Positions 39,225-49,010 are shown, counted from the stretch's first letter. The stretch: 64,000 nt of DNA from Nocardioides sp. Root1257 (GCF_001425175.1 NZ_LMDV01000008.1:1163494-1227493); one strand, 5' to 3'. Notes: generated by a model not told the origin, from the letters alone. Translations and numbers: made by a program.

Positions 39225-41615
39225 ATGCGCGCCCTCCTGGTCCTCGCCCTCACGCTCGTGCTGCTCCCGCTGACCGGGCTGCCGGGCGCTCCGGGCGTCC
39301 CGGGTGACCTCGCCGAGGCCCGCCCGGCCGCGGCGCCGCGCTACCGGGCGGCCATCGCCTTCACCGAGCACGGGATCCCGCACGTCACGGCGCGCAGCTT
39401 CGGGTCGCTGGGCTTCGGGAGCGGGTACGCCGCCACCGAGGCGTCGGTGTGCACCCTGGCCGACACCCTCCTGACCGCGCGCGGCCAGCGCTCGCGCTGG
39501 CTCGGCCCGACCGGGCGCTACAACGACCAGGTCACCCTCGACGCGTCCAACCTCCAGGTGGACGCGTTCGTCACCGACCTGCGCCGGCGCAAGGTGGTCG
39601 AGCGGCTGCTCCGCGACCCCGTCGCCGGACCGGGTCGTCAGGCCCGCGCGATGGTCCGCGGCTACGTCGCGGGCGCCAACGAGTGGCTGCGCACCCACCG
39701 GGTCACCGACCCCGCCTGCCGTGGCGCGGCGTACCTGCGCGACGACGTGACCGTGATCGACCTCTGGTACGGCGTCTACCTGGCCAACCTGCTTGCCTCG
39801 TCGGGCGTCTTCGTCAAGGAGATCGTCGACGCCGCGCCGCCCAGCGCGGACGACCCCGGGCTGCCCGAGCTGCCGGTCGATGCCGCCGACGTCGACCGCG
39901 ACGCGCTGCTCACGGCGCTCGGTCGTGACCCCGACGCACCGTTCGGCTCGAACGCCACTGCGATCGGCGGTTCCGCGTCGACGACGGGCAAGGGGATGCT
40001 GCTCGGCAACCCGCACTTCCCGTGGCGCGGCCGCTACCACTTCACCCAGCAGCACCTGACGATCCCGGGCCGCTACGACGTCGCCGGCGCCTCCCTGATC
40101 GGCTCGCCCGCGGTCAACATCGGGTGGAACAAGGACGTCGCCTGGAGCCACACCGTGTCGACGGCCTATCGCTTCACGCCGTACGAGTACAAGACGCCCG
40201 CGCCGGGCACGACGTACCTCACCGAGGGCGGCCCGCGGCAGCTGGTCAAGGACACGGTGAAGGTGCGGGTCCGCACGAAGGGCGGCCTGAAGACGGTCAG
40301 CGAGGATCTCTACCGGACGCCGCAGGGCTACGTCATCGACGCCCCCGCGATGCTGATGCCGTGGGGTCCGGCGAGCGTGTGGGCGATCCGCGACGCCAAC
40401 GCCGAGCACCTGCGCACCGTCGACACCTTCCTCGCGATGGGCAAGGCGACCAGCGTCCGCGACCTGCTGCGCCGCCAGGACGCCGGGGCCGGGATGCCGT
40501 GGGTCAACACGACGGCTGCCGACCGGCACGGTGACGCGCTGTACGCCGACCACTCGGTGGTGCCCAACGTCCCCGACGACCTCGCGGCCCAATGCAAGAC
40601 GCCGACCGGCGAGGTGCTCGACGCGGTCGCCGGCCTGCCGGGCCTCGACGGGACCTTCGCCGACGGCCGCTGCGCATGGCGGACCGACGCGGACGCCGAG
40701 CGGCCTGGCATCTTCGGGCCGGGCAACCTGCCCTCCGAGGTCCGCCGCGACTGGGTCATGAACGCGAACGACTCCTACTGGCTGCCCAACCCGGCGCAGC
40801 CGCTCGAGGGCTACGCCGGGATCATCGGCTGCGAGCGGTGCGAGCGCACGATGCGCACCCGGATGGTGTCCCACTACGTGCTGGACCGGCTCGCGTCCGG
40901 TCGCAAGGAGTCGCCGCGGACGCTGCGCGGCCACGAGTACGAGAACCGGGTCATGGCGGGTGAGGTGATGCGGCAGAACGGCGCGCTCGACACCCTCTGC
41001 GCCGCCACCGGTGAGACCGAGGCCTGCGCCGCGCTGCACCGGTGGGACGGCCACTCCGATGCCCGCTCGCGTGGCTACGCGCTCTTCGAGGAGCTCATCG
41101 CCCGCCTGCCCGACACCGGCGTCTGGCTCACGCCGTTCGACCCGGCGGACCCGCTGAACACCCCGCGCGACCTGAACGTCGCGAACCCGCAGCTCGTGCA
41201 GGCGATGTCGGACGCGATCGCCGCCCTGCGCTCGCGCAAGATCCCGTTCGACGCCCGCTGGGGCTCGCTCCAGGTCGCGGGCGACCGTGGGGCGAAGCCG
41301 TTCCCACTCGGCGGGGGCACCGGCGACGCCGCCGGCAACGCCAACGCCCTGGCGTCACGTTGGCCGCTGAGCAACCGCGGCCGCTACCGCCCGGTGACCT
41401 ACGGCTCGTCGCACATCCAGGCCGTGTCGTTCCTCTCGCGCGGACGCCTCGACGCGCGCACGATCCTGACCTACGGGCAGTCGGAGAACCCGCGGTCGCC
41501 GTACGCCGCCGACCAGACGCGGCTCTTCTCGCAGGAGCGCTGGGTGCGCTTCCCGTGGACCCGGGCCCAGATCGCAGCCGACCTGGTGCGCCGGGTCGTG
41601 ATCAGCGGGCGCTGA
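39225..41615 (+). CDS. Penicillin acylase family N-terminal nucleophile hydrolase
   Basis: 796 aa. Signal peptide (1-about 30), alpha chain, then the autoprocessing site: the nucleophile serine S242 in FGSNATAIGG, where the precursor is cut before Ser. The family includes beta-lactam and acyl-homoserine-lactone acylases. It should act outside the membrane; the real substrate is unknown. It overlaps the convergent peptidase gene by 14 bases. Confidence 0.9.
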   Translation: MRALLVLALTLVLLPLTGLPGAPGVPGDLAEARPAAAPRYRAAIAFTEHGIPHVTARSFGSLGFGSGYAATEASVCTLADTLLTARGQRSRWLGPTGRYNDQVTLDASNLQVDAFVTDLRRRKVVERLLRDPVAGPGRQARAMVRGYVAGANEWLRTHRVTDPACRGAAYLRDDVTVIDLWYGVYLANLLASSGVFVKEIVDAAPPSADDPGLPELPVDAADVDRDALLTALGRDPDAPFGSNATAIGGSASTTGKGMLLGNPHFPWRGRYHFTQQHLTIPGRYDVAGASLIGSPAVNIGWNKDVAWSHTVSTAYRFTPYEYKTPAPGTTYLTEGGPRQLVKDTVKVRVRTKGGLKTVSEDLYRTPQGYVIDAPAMLMPWGPASVWAIRDANAEHLRTVDTFLAMGKATSVRDLLRRQDAGAGMPWVNTTAADRHGDALYADHSVVPNVPDDLAAQCKTPTGEVLDAVAGLPGLDGTFADGRCAWRTDADAERPGIFGPGNLPSEVRRDWVMNANDSYWLPNPAQPLEGYAGIIGCERCERTMRTRMVSHYVLDRLASGRKESPRTLRGHEYENRVMAGEVMRQNGALDTLCAATGETEACAALHRWDGHSDARSRGYALFEELIARLPDTGVWLTPFDPADPLNTPRDLNVANPQLVQAMSDAIAALRSRKIPFDARWGSLQVAGDRGAKPFPLGGGTGDAAGNANALASRWPLSNRGRYRPVTYGSSHIQAVSFLSRGRLDARTILTYGQSENPRSPYAADQTRLFSQERWVRFPWTRAQIAADLVRRVVISGR

Positions 41616-42453
41616 ACTCCTCCGTGCCCTTGACCAGGCGCAGGCCCGTGAGTCCGCTGTGTGCCCGGGCGAACGCGAGCTCCTTGCCGAGGTCGCCGAT
41701 GTTGTTCGAGGCGGGCAGCGGGGCCAGGCCGAGGGTGGAGAGCACGCCGATCGCCTTGCCGTCCTCGCTCAGGAACGCCGATCCGGAGTCGCCGGGCACG
41801 CCGGGGGAGACGGTGTAGAGCGGGTGCGACCAGCCGTCCGTGGCGGGGTCGTCGCCGAGGCTGACGCCGGTGTGCGGGGAGAGGACCTCGACGCCGCCGC
41901 GGAGGCTGGAGTTGCCGAACGTGTAGACCTGGTCGCCGGCGGCGGTACCGTCGGTATCGATGCCGGTCGGGCCGCCCCAGAACGGGATCGACGGGTTCAC
42001 CTTCGCGATGTCGCGGGGCTTGACCTTCACCAGCGCGAGGTCGTTGTAGGCGCAGGTGCTGGCGTCGGTGGTGCCGAGGCGGCGCATGGTGCGCCACGAC
42101 GAGTAGACGAGCCTGCCGGTCGCGAGCCGGGTGCCCTCGTCGGCGACGCTGCCCCCCTGGGTGAACGTGACCGGGGTGCCGAGCGGAAGGGACTTCGCCC
42201 GGCAGCCGTCGGTGTCGGTCGCCTCGCCGAGCCCGGCGCAGTGCGCGGCGTACCCGACGAAGACGTGACCGGCCTTGTCCCGGTAGACGAAGTTGGCGGT
42301 GCACTGGGCACCCTTCGTGTACATCATCGTGCCGGGGTGGATGGTCGCGGTGTCGGCCGGCGCCCAGCGTGGCGCCGCCGATGCGACTCCCGCGGGCGCG
42401 GTCGAGAGGCCGAGCGCGGCGATGGCCAGGGCAGCGAGCATCCGTTTCGACAT
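41602..42453 (-). CDS. Secreted trypsin-like (S1) serine peptidase
   Basis: 283 aa. Signal peptide (1-27), then a chymotrypsin fold with the full triad H71 (YAAHCAG), D138 (YNDLALV) and S223 (PGDSGSAF). Cysteine pairs suggest disulfides. Likely an extracellular protease. Confidence 0.9.
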   Translation of the reverse strand: MSKRMLAALAIAALGLSTAPAGVASAAPRWAPADTATIHPGTMMYTKGAQCTANFVYRDKAGHVFVGYAAHCAGLGEATDTDGCRAKSLPLGTPVTFTQGGSVADEGTRLATGRLVYSSWRTMRRLGTTDASTCAYNDLALVKVKPRDIAKVNPSIPFWGGPTGIDTDGTAAGDQVYTFGNSSLRGGVEVLSPHTGVSLGDDPATDGWSHPLYTVSPGVPGDSGSAFLSEDGKAIGVLSTLGLAPLPASNNIGDLGKELAFARAHSGLTGLRLVKGTEEFSAR

Positions 42454-42494
42454 GCCCAGCCAACGAGACCCCGCACGCGCGGGTTACGTCGCGC

Positions 42495-42914
42495 TCAGCG
42501 CAGCATGCCGTAGGCGTGGGTGGGGGAGACCCGGACGACGACCCGCCGGTCGCGCACCAGCGCGGCGCGGTAGTCGTCCCAGTCCTCGTGCTCGCCCGCG
42601 AGGGAGCGGTAGAGGGCGACCGACTCGTCGGCGGCCTCGTCGTGCGGGTCGGCGACGACCGCCGAGACGGTCACGTCGCCCTCGATGACGGCGTAGGACC
42701 AGAAGCTGTCGCCGTTGACGTGCAGGGCCGCCCAGGGCGTGCGCACGAGGTTGACGTACTTCGCCCGGTCGGCGGTCGTCGACACCCGGATCAGCCCGTC
42801 GTCGCCGACCCCGGCCAGCACGTTGGACAGCTGCGGGCGACCGTCCTGCTTGATCGTGGTGAGGATCGCCTGGCGGTTCGCGCGGATCGCGTCGACGGCC
42901 TGCTGGATCTCCAT
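42495..42914 (-). CDS. PPOX-class F420-dependent oxidoreductase (Rv1155-like)
   Basis: 139 aa split-barrel flavin/F420-binding protein: R-Q-A-I-L-T-T (about 14-20), D-G-R-P-Q-L-S-N-V and K-Y-V-N-L (about 53-57). Mycobacterial relatives use F420H2 to reduce small molecules. It follows the serine-repeat gene by one base, so they form an operon. Confidence 0.87.
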   Translation of the reverse strand: MEIQQAVDAIRANRQAILTTIKQDGRPQLSNVLAGVGDDGLIRVSTTADRAKYVNLVRTPWAALHVNGDSFWSYAVIEGDVTVSAVVADPHDEAADESVALYRSLAGEHEDWDDYRAALVRDRRVVVRVSPTHAYGMLR

Positions 42915-42915
42915 C

Positions 42916-43263
42916 TCAGGCTCCGAGCCGCCGCAGCACGGCGTACGCGACGCCGGAGGCGACGACCACCGCGACCGGGAGCGCGATCTGCGCGGCGGTC
43001 AGGTGCTGCTGGGGACCGTGTCCGCCGTCCGTCTGCGACACGAGGATGCCGCGCGTCGACTGGTGGGAGAGGACCGCGGCGTTGCTCTGGTGCGAGAGCA
43101 CGGAGAGGCGGCTCATCGAGGAGCCGATGGAGAGGAACGACGCGTACGACCCGACGCTGCCCACCGACAGCGCGGATCCGACGGACCCGATGCTGAGCAC
43201 CGAGCCGTCCGACCAGAGCGACAGCACGCTGTTGCGCGACTGGAACGAGAGCTTGCTCTGCAT
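42916..43263 (-). CDS. Small Ser-Val-Leu-Ser repeat protein with C-terminal membrane anchor
   Basis: 115 aa. Residues 11-70 are a degenerate repeat of about seven residues (SVLSLWSD, SVLSIGSV, ALSVGSV, FLSIGSS, LSVLSHQS), reminiscent of a thin beta-solenoid, followed by a Gln/His linker and one transmembrane helix (about 90-110). ATG 43263 sits six bases from TACGCT (43270-43275), a leaderless start. It is cotranscribed with a PPOX/F420 enzyme. I do not recognise a function. Confidence 0.75.
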   Translation of the reverse strand: MQSKLSFQSRNSVLSLWSDGSVLSIGSVGSALSVGSVGSYASFLSIGSSMSRLSVLSHQSNAAVLSHQSTRGILVSQTDGGHGPQQHLTAAQIALPVAVVVASGVAYAVLRRLGA

Positions 43264-43285
43264 GCGACCAGCGTAGGACACACGA

Positions 43286-43314
43286 AGGGCCGGGAACGTG
43301 TGGTTCCCGGCCCT
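43286..43314 (-). terminator. Hairpin terminator after tRNA-Lys
   Basis: A perfect 12-bp stem (43286-43297 with 43303-43314) and 5-base loop, eight bases past the 3' end of tRNA-Lys on its strand, followed by TTCGTGTG. Confidence 0.75.
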
Positions 43315-43321
43315 GCGAGGG

Positions 43322-43397
<76 letters not shown>

Positions 43398-43462
43398 GCG
43401 TGGTGAAGCGACGTGAACGATACCAGCGGGGGACCAGCGAGAAAAATCGAGGGGGCCGGCTC

Positions 43463-45034
43463 TCAGAGCGAGGCCAGCACGGCCTGCGCGGCGCTGTGCC
43501 CGCCGAGCCCCGAGACCGCGCCGCCGCGCCGCGACCCGGAGCCGCAGACGAGCACCGAGGCGACGTCGGTCTGCACGCCCCACTGCTGCGCCGGGGTGTC
43601 CAGGCGGGCGCGGTTGGGGGCCCACGGCCACTCCAGGTCGCCGTGGAAGATGTGCCCGCCCGGCATCGCCAGGTCGCGCTCGATGTCCTGCGGGATCTTG
43701 GCCTCCAGGCACGGCCGCCCCTCGGCGTCGGTCGCCAGGCACGACTCGATCGGGTCGGCGAGGTGCAGGTTGAGCGACTCGACGGCCCGGGCGACCGCGA
43801 GGCGCTTCGCCTCCTCGGGGTGGTGGTCGAAGAGTGCGGCCGGGGTGTGGACCCCGAAGTAGGTCAGCGTGTGCTGGCCTGGTGCGGCGTCGCCGAGGAT
43901 CGACGGGTCGGTGAGCGAGTGGCAGTAGATCTCGCCCGGCAGCACGTAGGGGACCCGGCCGGCGGCCGCGTCGTCGTACGCCGCACCGAGCTGGCTGTAG
44001 TCCTCGCCGAGGTGCAGGGTGCCGGCGAAGGCGACCTTCGGGTCGACGCCGGAGCGCAGCCGGGGCAGGCGGTCGAGCAGCATGTTGATCTTGAGCTGCG
44101 AGCCGGCCGGCTTCGTGTCCTGCTCCTCGGGGCCGCCGAGCAGGATCCGCAGCACCCAGGGCGCGACGTTGGCGAGCACGTGCCGGGCGCTGACCCGGTG
44201 CGTGCCCGAGTCGTCGTCCCACGTGATCTCCGCGCCGTCGTCCGAGGCGTCGATCTTGCTGACCCCCGCGGACGTGATGATCTCGGCCCCGGCGGTCCGG
44301 GCCGCGCGCGCGAGCGCGTCCGTGACCGCGCCCATGCCGCCGACGGGCACCCGCCACTCGCCGGTGCCGTTGCCGATCAGGTGGTAGAGGAAGCAGCGGT
44401 TCTGCAGCAGGGACTCGTCGCGCATCGACGCGAACGTGCCGATCAGCGCGTCGGTGGCCACCACGCCGCGGACCGTGTCGTCGGCGAAGCGCGCCTCGAT
44501 CGTCTCGCCCAGCGGCCGGGTCACCAGGTCGCGCCACACGTCCGGGTCGACCTGCTCCCGGATGTCCTTCTCGAGGGGGACGGGTCCGAGCAGCGTCGGG
44601 GCGACCACCTCGGCGAGGCCGGCCACGTCGGAGTAGAACCGCTGCCAGGCGGCGTACTCGTCGCTGCCGCCGGTGAGGTCGCGGAACGACTGCTCCGTGC
44701 GAGGGCCCTCCGGCCGCTCCACCAGCAGGCCCCCGGCCACGCCGTCGCGCAGCGTCGGGGTGTACGACGCCACCGAGCGCGACGCGAGGTCCAGCTCGAG
44801 GTCCAGGTCGGCGATCAGCTGCTGCGGCAGCAGCGAGACCAGGTAGGAGTAGCGCGAGAGCCGCGCCGGGTGACCCGAGAACGCGGGGGCGGAGATCGCC
44901 GCACCACCGGTGTGGTCCAGCCGCTCCAGCACCACCACCGAGAGGCCGGCGCGGGCCAGGTAGGCGGCGGCGACCAGGCCGTTGTGGCCGCCTCCGACCA
45001 CGACGACGTCGTACGACGAGCGCTGCGATGTCAT
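43463..45034 (-). CDS. FAD-dependent oxidoreductase, phytoene-desaturase/PYROXD2-like
   Basis: 523 aa. N-terminal dinucleotide motif VVGGGHNGLVAAAYLARAG (about 12-30, GxGxxG) and a C-terminal G-G-x-V-S-G-L-G-G-H segment. It belongs to the crtI-like NAD(P)/FAD group also called PYROXD2. No carotenoid gene is near, so the substrate is open. ATG 45034 is six bases from TAGGTT (45041-45046). Confidence 0.85.
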   Translation of the reverse strand: MTSQRSSYDVVVVGGGHNGLVAAAYLARAGLSVVVLERLDHTGGAAISAPAFSGHPARLSRYSYLVSLLPQQLIADLDLELDLASRSVASYTPTLRDGVAGGLLVERPEGPRTEQSFRDLTGGSDEYAAWQRFYSDVAGLAEVVAPTLLGPVPLEKDIREQVDPDVWRDLVTRPLGETIEARFADDTVRGVVATDALIGTFASMRDESLLQNRCFLYHLIGNGTGEWRVPVGGMGAVTDALARAARTAGAEIITSAGVSKIDASDDGAEITWDDDSGTHRVSARHVLANVAPWVLRILLGGPEEQDTKPAGSQLKINMLLDRLPRLRSGVDPKVAFAGTLHLGEDYSQLGAAYDDAAAGRVPYVLPGEIYCHSLTDPSILGDAAPGQHTLTYFGVHTPAALFDHHPEEAKRLAVARAVESLNLHLADPIESCLATDAEGRPCLEAKIPQDIERDLAMPGGHIFHGDLEWPWAPNRARLDTPAQQWGVQTDVASVLVCGSGSRRGGAVSGLGGHSAAQAVLASL

Positions 45035-45214
45035 CCGCTCAACCTAGGGCACGTGCCCAGGACCGTTCCGCACGCATCGCCAGTCCCGCCTGCGACACCG
45101 CGTACCTACCGAGGGGTACCGACAGAAACCCGCAAGACTCATGCCAGACTGCTGGACTCGCGAGAGGATGAGCGTGCCGTGACCTGGGAGAGCGTGCGGC
45201 TCGGGAGGTGGGGA

Positions 45215-47239
45215 GTGGCACAGAAGTCCTCGCTCCTGCCTGCCGCGGGGATGCTCGCGCTGACGGCGATCTTCGGGACGCTCGCGCTGTACGGCGCGCC
45301 CGAGGGTGGCGACGCCATCGGGATCTGGCCGGTCGCGCTCGCGTCGTCGACGCTGCTCGTCTCGAGGCGTCCACCCACGACGGTGGTGCTCGTCCTGGTC
45401 TTCGCGATCGCGTTCGGGACCATCTGGACCGAACGTCCGGCGGACGTCTCGCTCGGGCTCGCGCTCGGCATCACCGCCGAGACCTGGGTGGTGTGGTGGA
45501 TCCTGACGCAGGGCACCCGGGCCCGGCCGTCGCTCTTCACCAACCTCGACCTGGCGCGCTACATCAGCTCGGCCACGATCGGGCACTTCGTCGTCGCGGT
45601 CGCCGGGGTCATCACCAGCTACGCCACCGGCTGGGGCAACCCGTGGCTGCTCGGCCTGGCCGTCGGCACGTCGAGCCTGGCCTCGCAGCTCTCGGTGACG
45701 CCGTTCTTCTGCCGGCTCCGCCCGCACCGCGGCCTGGCGCAGGCGTTCGAGCGGTCGGCGCAGTGGGCGCTGATCCTGACGGTGACGCCGGTCGTCTTCC
45801 TGCTGAACGACTTCCCCGCGATGGTCTTCATGATCATGCCGGTGCTCGCGTGGGGGGCGCTGCGCAGCGGCGCCTACGAGTCGATCGCCCAGCTCTTCGT
45901 GACGCTCGGCTTCGCCATCGCCCTGACCACCCGTGGCGAGGGACCCTTCGCCAACGTCCACGAGCGCTACGGGCTGCCGCCGGACGTGCAGGGCATCCTG
46001 CTCTCGGTCTTCATCATCGACTGCGCCCTGGTGGTCGTCCCGTTCGTGCTCAGCGTGGGCGAGCAGCTGGAGAACGCGCGCCAGGTCGCCGCGGAGCGCG
46101 ACCGGGTGCAGAGCATCGTCAACGGGACCACCGGTGTCGCGATCATCGGCTCCGACTCGATGGCCCGCATCACGCTCTTCAACCCGGGCGCGGAGCGGCT
46201 CCTGGGCTACGCCGCCGAGGAGGTGCTCGGCCAGAGCTCCCGCATGCTGCACTCGGACGCGGGGATCGCCGAGAAGGCGGCAGAGCTCGGGCTGGAGCCC
46301 GACTTCACGACCGTCGCCGCCGCCCTCATCGGCCGGGGTCCGAGCGACATGAAGTTCATCCGCAAGGACGGCGAGGAGCGCAGCCACTCCATGTCGCTCA
46401 ACCGCATCACCGACGACCGCGGCGAGGTGATCGGCTACGTCAGCACGTCCGAGGACATCACCGAGCGGGTCGAGGCCGAGAACCGGCTGGTCGAGGCCCT
46501 CGAGACCGAGCGGCAGGCGGTCGAGCGGCTCCGGGAGGTCGACCGCGTCAAGGACGCGTTCGTCTCCAGCGTCAGCCACGAGCTGCGTACGCCGATCACC
46601 AGCATCCTCGGCTACACCGAGATGCTCGAGGACGGCGCCTACGGCCGGCTCGAGGAGGAGCAGCTCGACGCGATCCGGCGGGTCGGGGCGAACAGCTCAC
46701 GACTGCTGTCGCTCATCGACGACCTGCTGACGCTCTCGCGGATCCAGGACGGCGGGCTCGGGATGGTCGACCGGGTGGTCGACCTGCGCAAGGTCATCGC
46801 CGCCGGGTGCGCGGTCGTCGCCCCGTCGCTGGAGCGGCGCGCGCTGCAGCTCGACGTGGAGCTCCCCGAGGAGCCGGTCCCGTTCCTCGGCGACCGCGAC
46901 ATGCTCGAGCGGGTGGTGATCAACCTGGTCGGCAACGCCGTGAAGTTCACGCCGGAGGCGGGGCACGTCGCCGTCCGGCTGGAGGTCGGTCGGGACGAGG
47001 TGGTGATCGAGGTGGCCGACACCGGCATCGGCATCCCGAAGCACGAGCAGGCGCAGCTCTTCACCCGCTTCTTCCGGTCCTCGCTGGCCCAGGAGGGTGC
47101 GATCCCCGGCAGCGGTCTGGGGCTCTCGATCGCGCACGCGATCGTCGAGCAGCACGGCGGGTCGATGTCCGTCGACTCCGAGCAGGGGGAGGGCACGACG
47201 TTCCGCGTCCACCTGCCGGTGCTCGCGCCCGCGGGCTGA
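45215..47239 (+). CDS. Membrane PAS-domain sensor histidine kinase
   Basis: 674 aa from GTG 45215 (GGGAGG at good spacing; a GTG at 45179 is also in frame). About eight N-terminal helices form a MASE1-like sensor (to about residue 280), then a PAS domain (about 300-425), HisKA with H455 (SSVSHELRTP) and HATPase (N-x-V-G-N-A-V-K-F, D-T-G-I-G-I, G-S-G-L-G-L). No response regulator adjoins it. Confidence 0.92.
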   Translation: MAQKSSLLPAAGMLALTAIFGTLALYGAPEGGDAIGIWPVALASSTLLVSRRPPTTVVLVLVFAIAFGTIWTERPADVSLGLALGITAETWVVWWILTQGTRARPSLFTNLDLARYISSATIGHFVVAVAGVITSYATGWGNPWLLGLAVGTSSLASQLSVTPFFCRLRPHRGLAQAFERSAQWALILTVTPVVFLLNDFPAMVFMIMPVLAWGALRSGAYESIAQLFVTLGFAIALTTRGEGPFANVHERYGLPPDVQGILLSVFIIDCALVVVPFVLSVGEQLENARQVAAERDRVQSIVNGTTGVAIIGSDSMARITLFNPGAERLLGYAAEEVLGQSSRMLHSDAGIAEKAAELGLEPDFTTVAAALIGRGPSDMKFIRKDGEERSHSMSLNRITDDRGEVIGYVSTSEDITERVEAENRLVEALETERQAVERLREVDRVKDAFVSSVSHELRTPITSILGYTEMLEDGAYGRLEEEQLDAIRRVGANSSRLLSLIDDLLTLSRIQDGGLGMVDRVVDLRKVIAAGCAVVAPSLERRALQLDVELPEEPVPFLGDRDMLERVVINLVGNAVKFTPEAGHVAVRLEVGRDEVVIEVADTGIGIPKHEQAQLFTRFFRSSLAQEGAIPGSGLGLSIAHAIVEQHGGSMSVDSEQGEGTTFRVHLPVLAPAG

Positions 47240-47241
47240 CC

Positions 47242-48096
47242 TCAGAGCGGCTTCTCGAACCACGCCTCGGCGTACGGGTTGTCGTTGTAGCGCTCGATCG
47301 GGTGGTAGCCGGCCCGGCCGTACATCTCGATCGCCTCGGTGAGCGTGCCGTTGGTGTCCAGCACGACCCGGTCGTGCCCGAGGCGTACGGCGAGTGCCTC
47401 CAGCTCACGCAGCATCCGCGACCCGAGCCCGGCGCCGCGCCAGTCCTCGTGGACCCACATCCGCTTGATCTCGCCCGTCCCCGGACCGATCTCGCGGACC
47501 CCGCCGTACGCGACGGGGCGGCCGTCGCTGGTGGCCAGCAGGAAGGTGCCCGCATGGTCGGGCTCGCCGGGGTCGAAGCCGCGCGGGAAGCGGCGGTCGA
47601 GCTCGGCGAAGTAGCGGCCCGCCGCGTCGATGGCCGCCGGGTCGGTCGGTGCCACCTCGCGCAGCCGGATGGTGGCGGCGCGCACCAGCAGGTCGGCGGT
47701 GGCGAGGGCGTCGACGAGCCGCCCGCGCTGGCGTTCGGTCAGTGGCGCGACCAGCTCCCGGGCGAGGGCCTCCGAGCGGTCGTCGAGCTCGCGCCAGGAG
47801 TCGAGACCGGCGTCCGTCAGCGTCGTGACCCGGCGTCGCCCGTCGGTCGGGTCCGCCGTCACCTCGACGAGGCCCTCCTCACCGAGGCGCCGCAGCAGAC
47901 GGGTCAGGTAGCCGGAGTCCAGCCCCAGCCGGTCGCGCAGCTCCCGGACCCCGGCGCCGGCCGGGCCGATCTCGAACAGCAGGCGGGACACCCCGAGCGG
48001 GCGTCCGGTGCCGAGGAACGACTCGTCGAGCGCCCCGATCCGTTGCGTGTACGTGCGGTTGAACCGGCGCAGGGTGTCGATGTCGCCAGACGTCAT
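47242..48096 (-). CDS. MarR-GNAT fusion: regulator with N-acetyltransferase domain
   Basis: 284 aa. Residues 1-140 are a MarR wHTH (VRELRDRLGLDSGYLTRLL region), residues about 150-284 a GNAT acetyltransferase with the acetyl-CoA loop WRGAGLGSRML (about 219-229). Such bifunctional proteins are widespread; the acetylated target is unknown. A leaderless -10 (TATGGT, 48103-48108) lies six bases before the ATG, inside a perfect operator palindrome. Confidence 0.92.
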   Translation of the reverse strand: MTSGDIDTLRRFNRTYTQRIGALDESFLGTGRPLGVSRLLFEIGPAGAGVRELRDRLGLDSGYLTRLLRRLGEEGLVEVTADPTDGRRRVTTLTDAGLDSWRELDDRSEALARELVAPLTERQRGRLVDALATADLLVRAATIRLREVAPTDPAAIDAAGRYFAELDRRFPRGFDPGEPDHAGTFLLATSDGRPVAYGGVREIGPGTGEIKRMWVHEDWRGAGLGSRMLRELEALAVRLGHDRVVLDTNGTLTEAIEMYGRAGYHPIERYNDNPYAEAWFEKPL

Positions 48097-48117
48097 CCTC
48101 TGACCATAGTCAGAGGA
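48096..48117. promoter_or_regulatory. Perfect operator palindrome TCCTCTGAC-N4-GTCAGAGGA
   Basis: 9-bp arms at 48096-48104 and 48109-48117. It covers the predicted -10 box and touches the start codon of the MarR-GNAT gene, so binding would shut the promoter: autorepression. Confidence 0.85.
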
Positions 48118-48143
48118 TTGGCCCGCGTCGAGCGGCCATGCGA

Positions 48144-49010
48144 CTACGTCGGCAGGGCGAGCAGCCACTCGGCGATCAGGTCTCCCGAGACGTCCGCCCT
48201 GTAGATGCTGTCGTGGTCGGCGCCCGGGACGATCTCGGTCGTCGTCGGGTGCCCTCCGTCCTCCAGCGCCTGCGCGAACTGCGTGGTGAAGTCCACCGGC
48301 ACGGTGTCGTCGTCCTCGCCGTGCAGGAGGAGCGCCGGCAGGTCCGGGCGCAGCGCCGCCTGGTCGACCGGGTTCGCCGCCTGCCAGGTCTCGGGATCGT
48401 CGTCGGGACTGCTGCCGAGGAGCTCCTGGGCGATGTCGGGTACGCGGCTGATGTCGTACGGACCGCTGAGCCCGACCAGGGCGTCCGGGGCGACCGGCGG
48501 TGAGTCGCACGTCGGTGTGTAGTCGTCAGCCGCCAGCGCAGCCAGGGCGGCGAGCTGCGCGCCCGACGAGTGCCCGAGCACCGTCACGGGGCCGGGCCGG
48601 TAGCCGCGGGCCCGCACCTGGTCGACGGCGACCGCGACCGCGCAGAGGACGTCCTCCACGGGGACGGGGTAGACCACGTCGTCCACCGCCGCCTGGATCG
48701 TGGTGGGCGCAGCAACGACGCCCGCCGCCGCGAGGTGGGCGGCGAGCCCGGCGAACCCGGCCGGATCGGCCGTGACCCACGATCCGCCCGGCACCATCAC
48801 CACCAGTGGCGCCGGCCCCTTCGTGGCGGGCAGGTAGACGTCCTCGGTCTGCCCCGGGGAGTACTCGATGCTGAAGGACGCCTCGGCCGAGGCAGTGGCC
48901 GGGTCCGAGGTCGGGTGGGCCGCCTTGCCGCACGCCGTGGTGGCGACCGCCAGGACGACGACGACGACGGTGACGCCGCCGGAGCGGGACCACGCACCCA
49001 GGCCGAGCAT
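48144..49010 (-). CDS. Exported alpha/beta hydrolase (BD-FAE/acetyl esterase-like)
   Basis: 288 aa. Signal sequence with a possible lipobox cysteine (VATTAC, C27). Alpha/beta-hydrolase marks: oxyanion VPGGSW, nucleophile GHSSGAQ (S about 148), and a terminal Asp/His region (HGEDDD, GADHDS). Probably an esterase attached to the outer membrane face. It lies 83 bases downstream of the redox island on the same strand. Confidence 0.85.
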   Translation of the reverse strand: MLGLGAWSRSGGVTVVVVVLAVATTACGKAAHPTSDPATASAEASFSIEYSPGQTEDVYLPATKGPAPLVVMVPGGSWVTADPAGFAGLAAHLAAAGVVAAPTTIQAAVDDVVYPVPVEDVLCAVAVAVDQVRARGYRPGPVTVLGHSSGAQLAALAALAADDYTPTCDSPPVAPDALVGLSGPYDISRVPDIAQELLGSSPDDDPETWQAANPVDQAALRPDLPALLLHGEDDDTVPVDFTTQFAQALEDGGHPTTTEIVPGADHDSIYRADVSGDLIAEWLLALPT

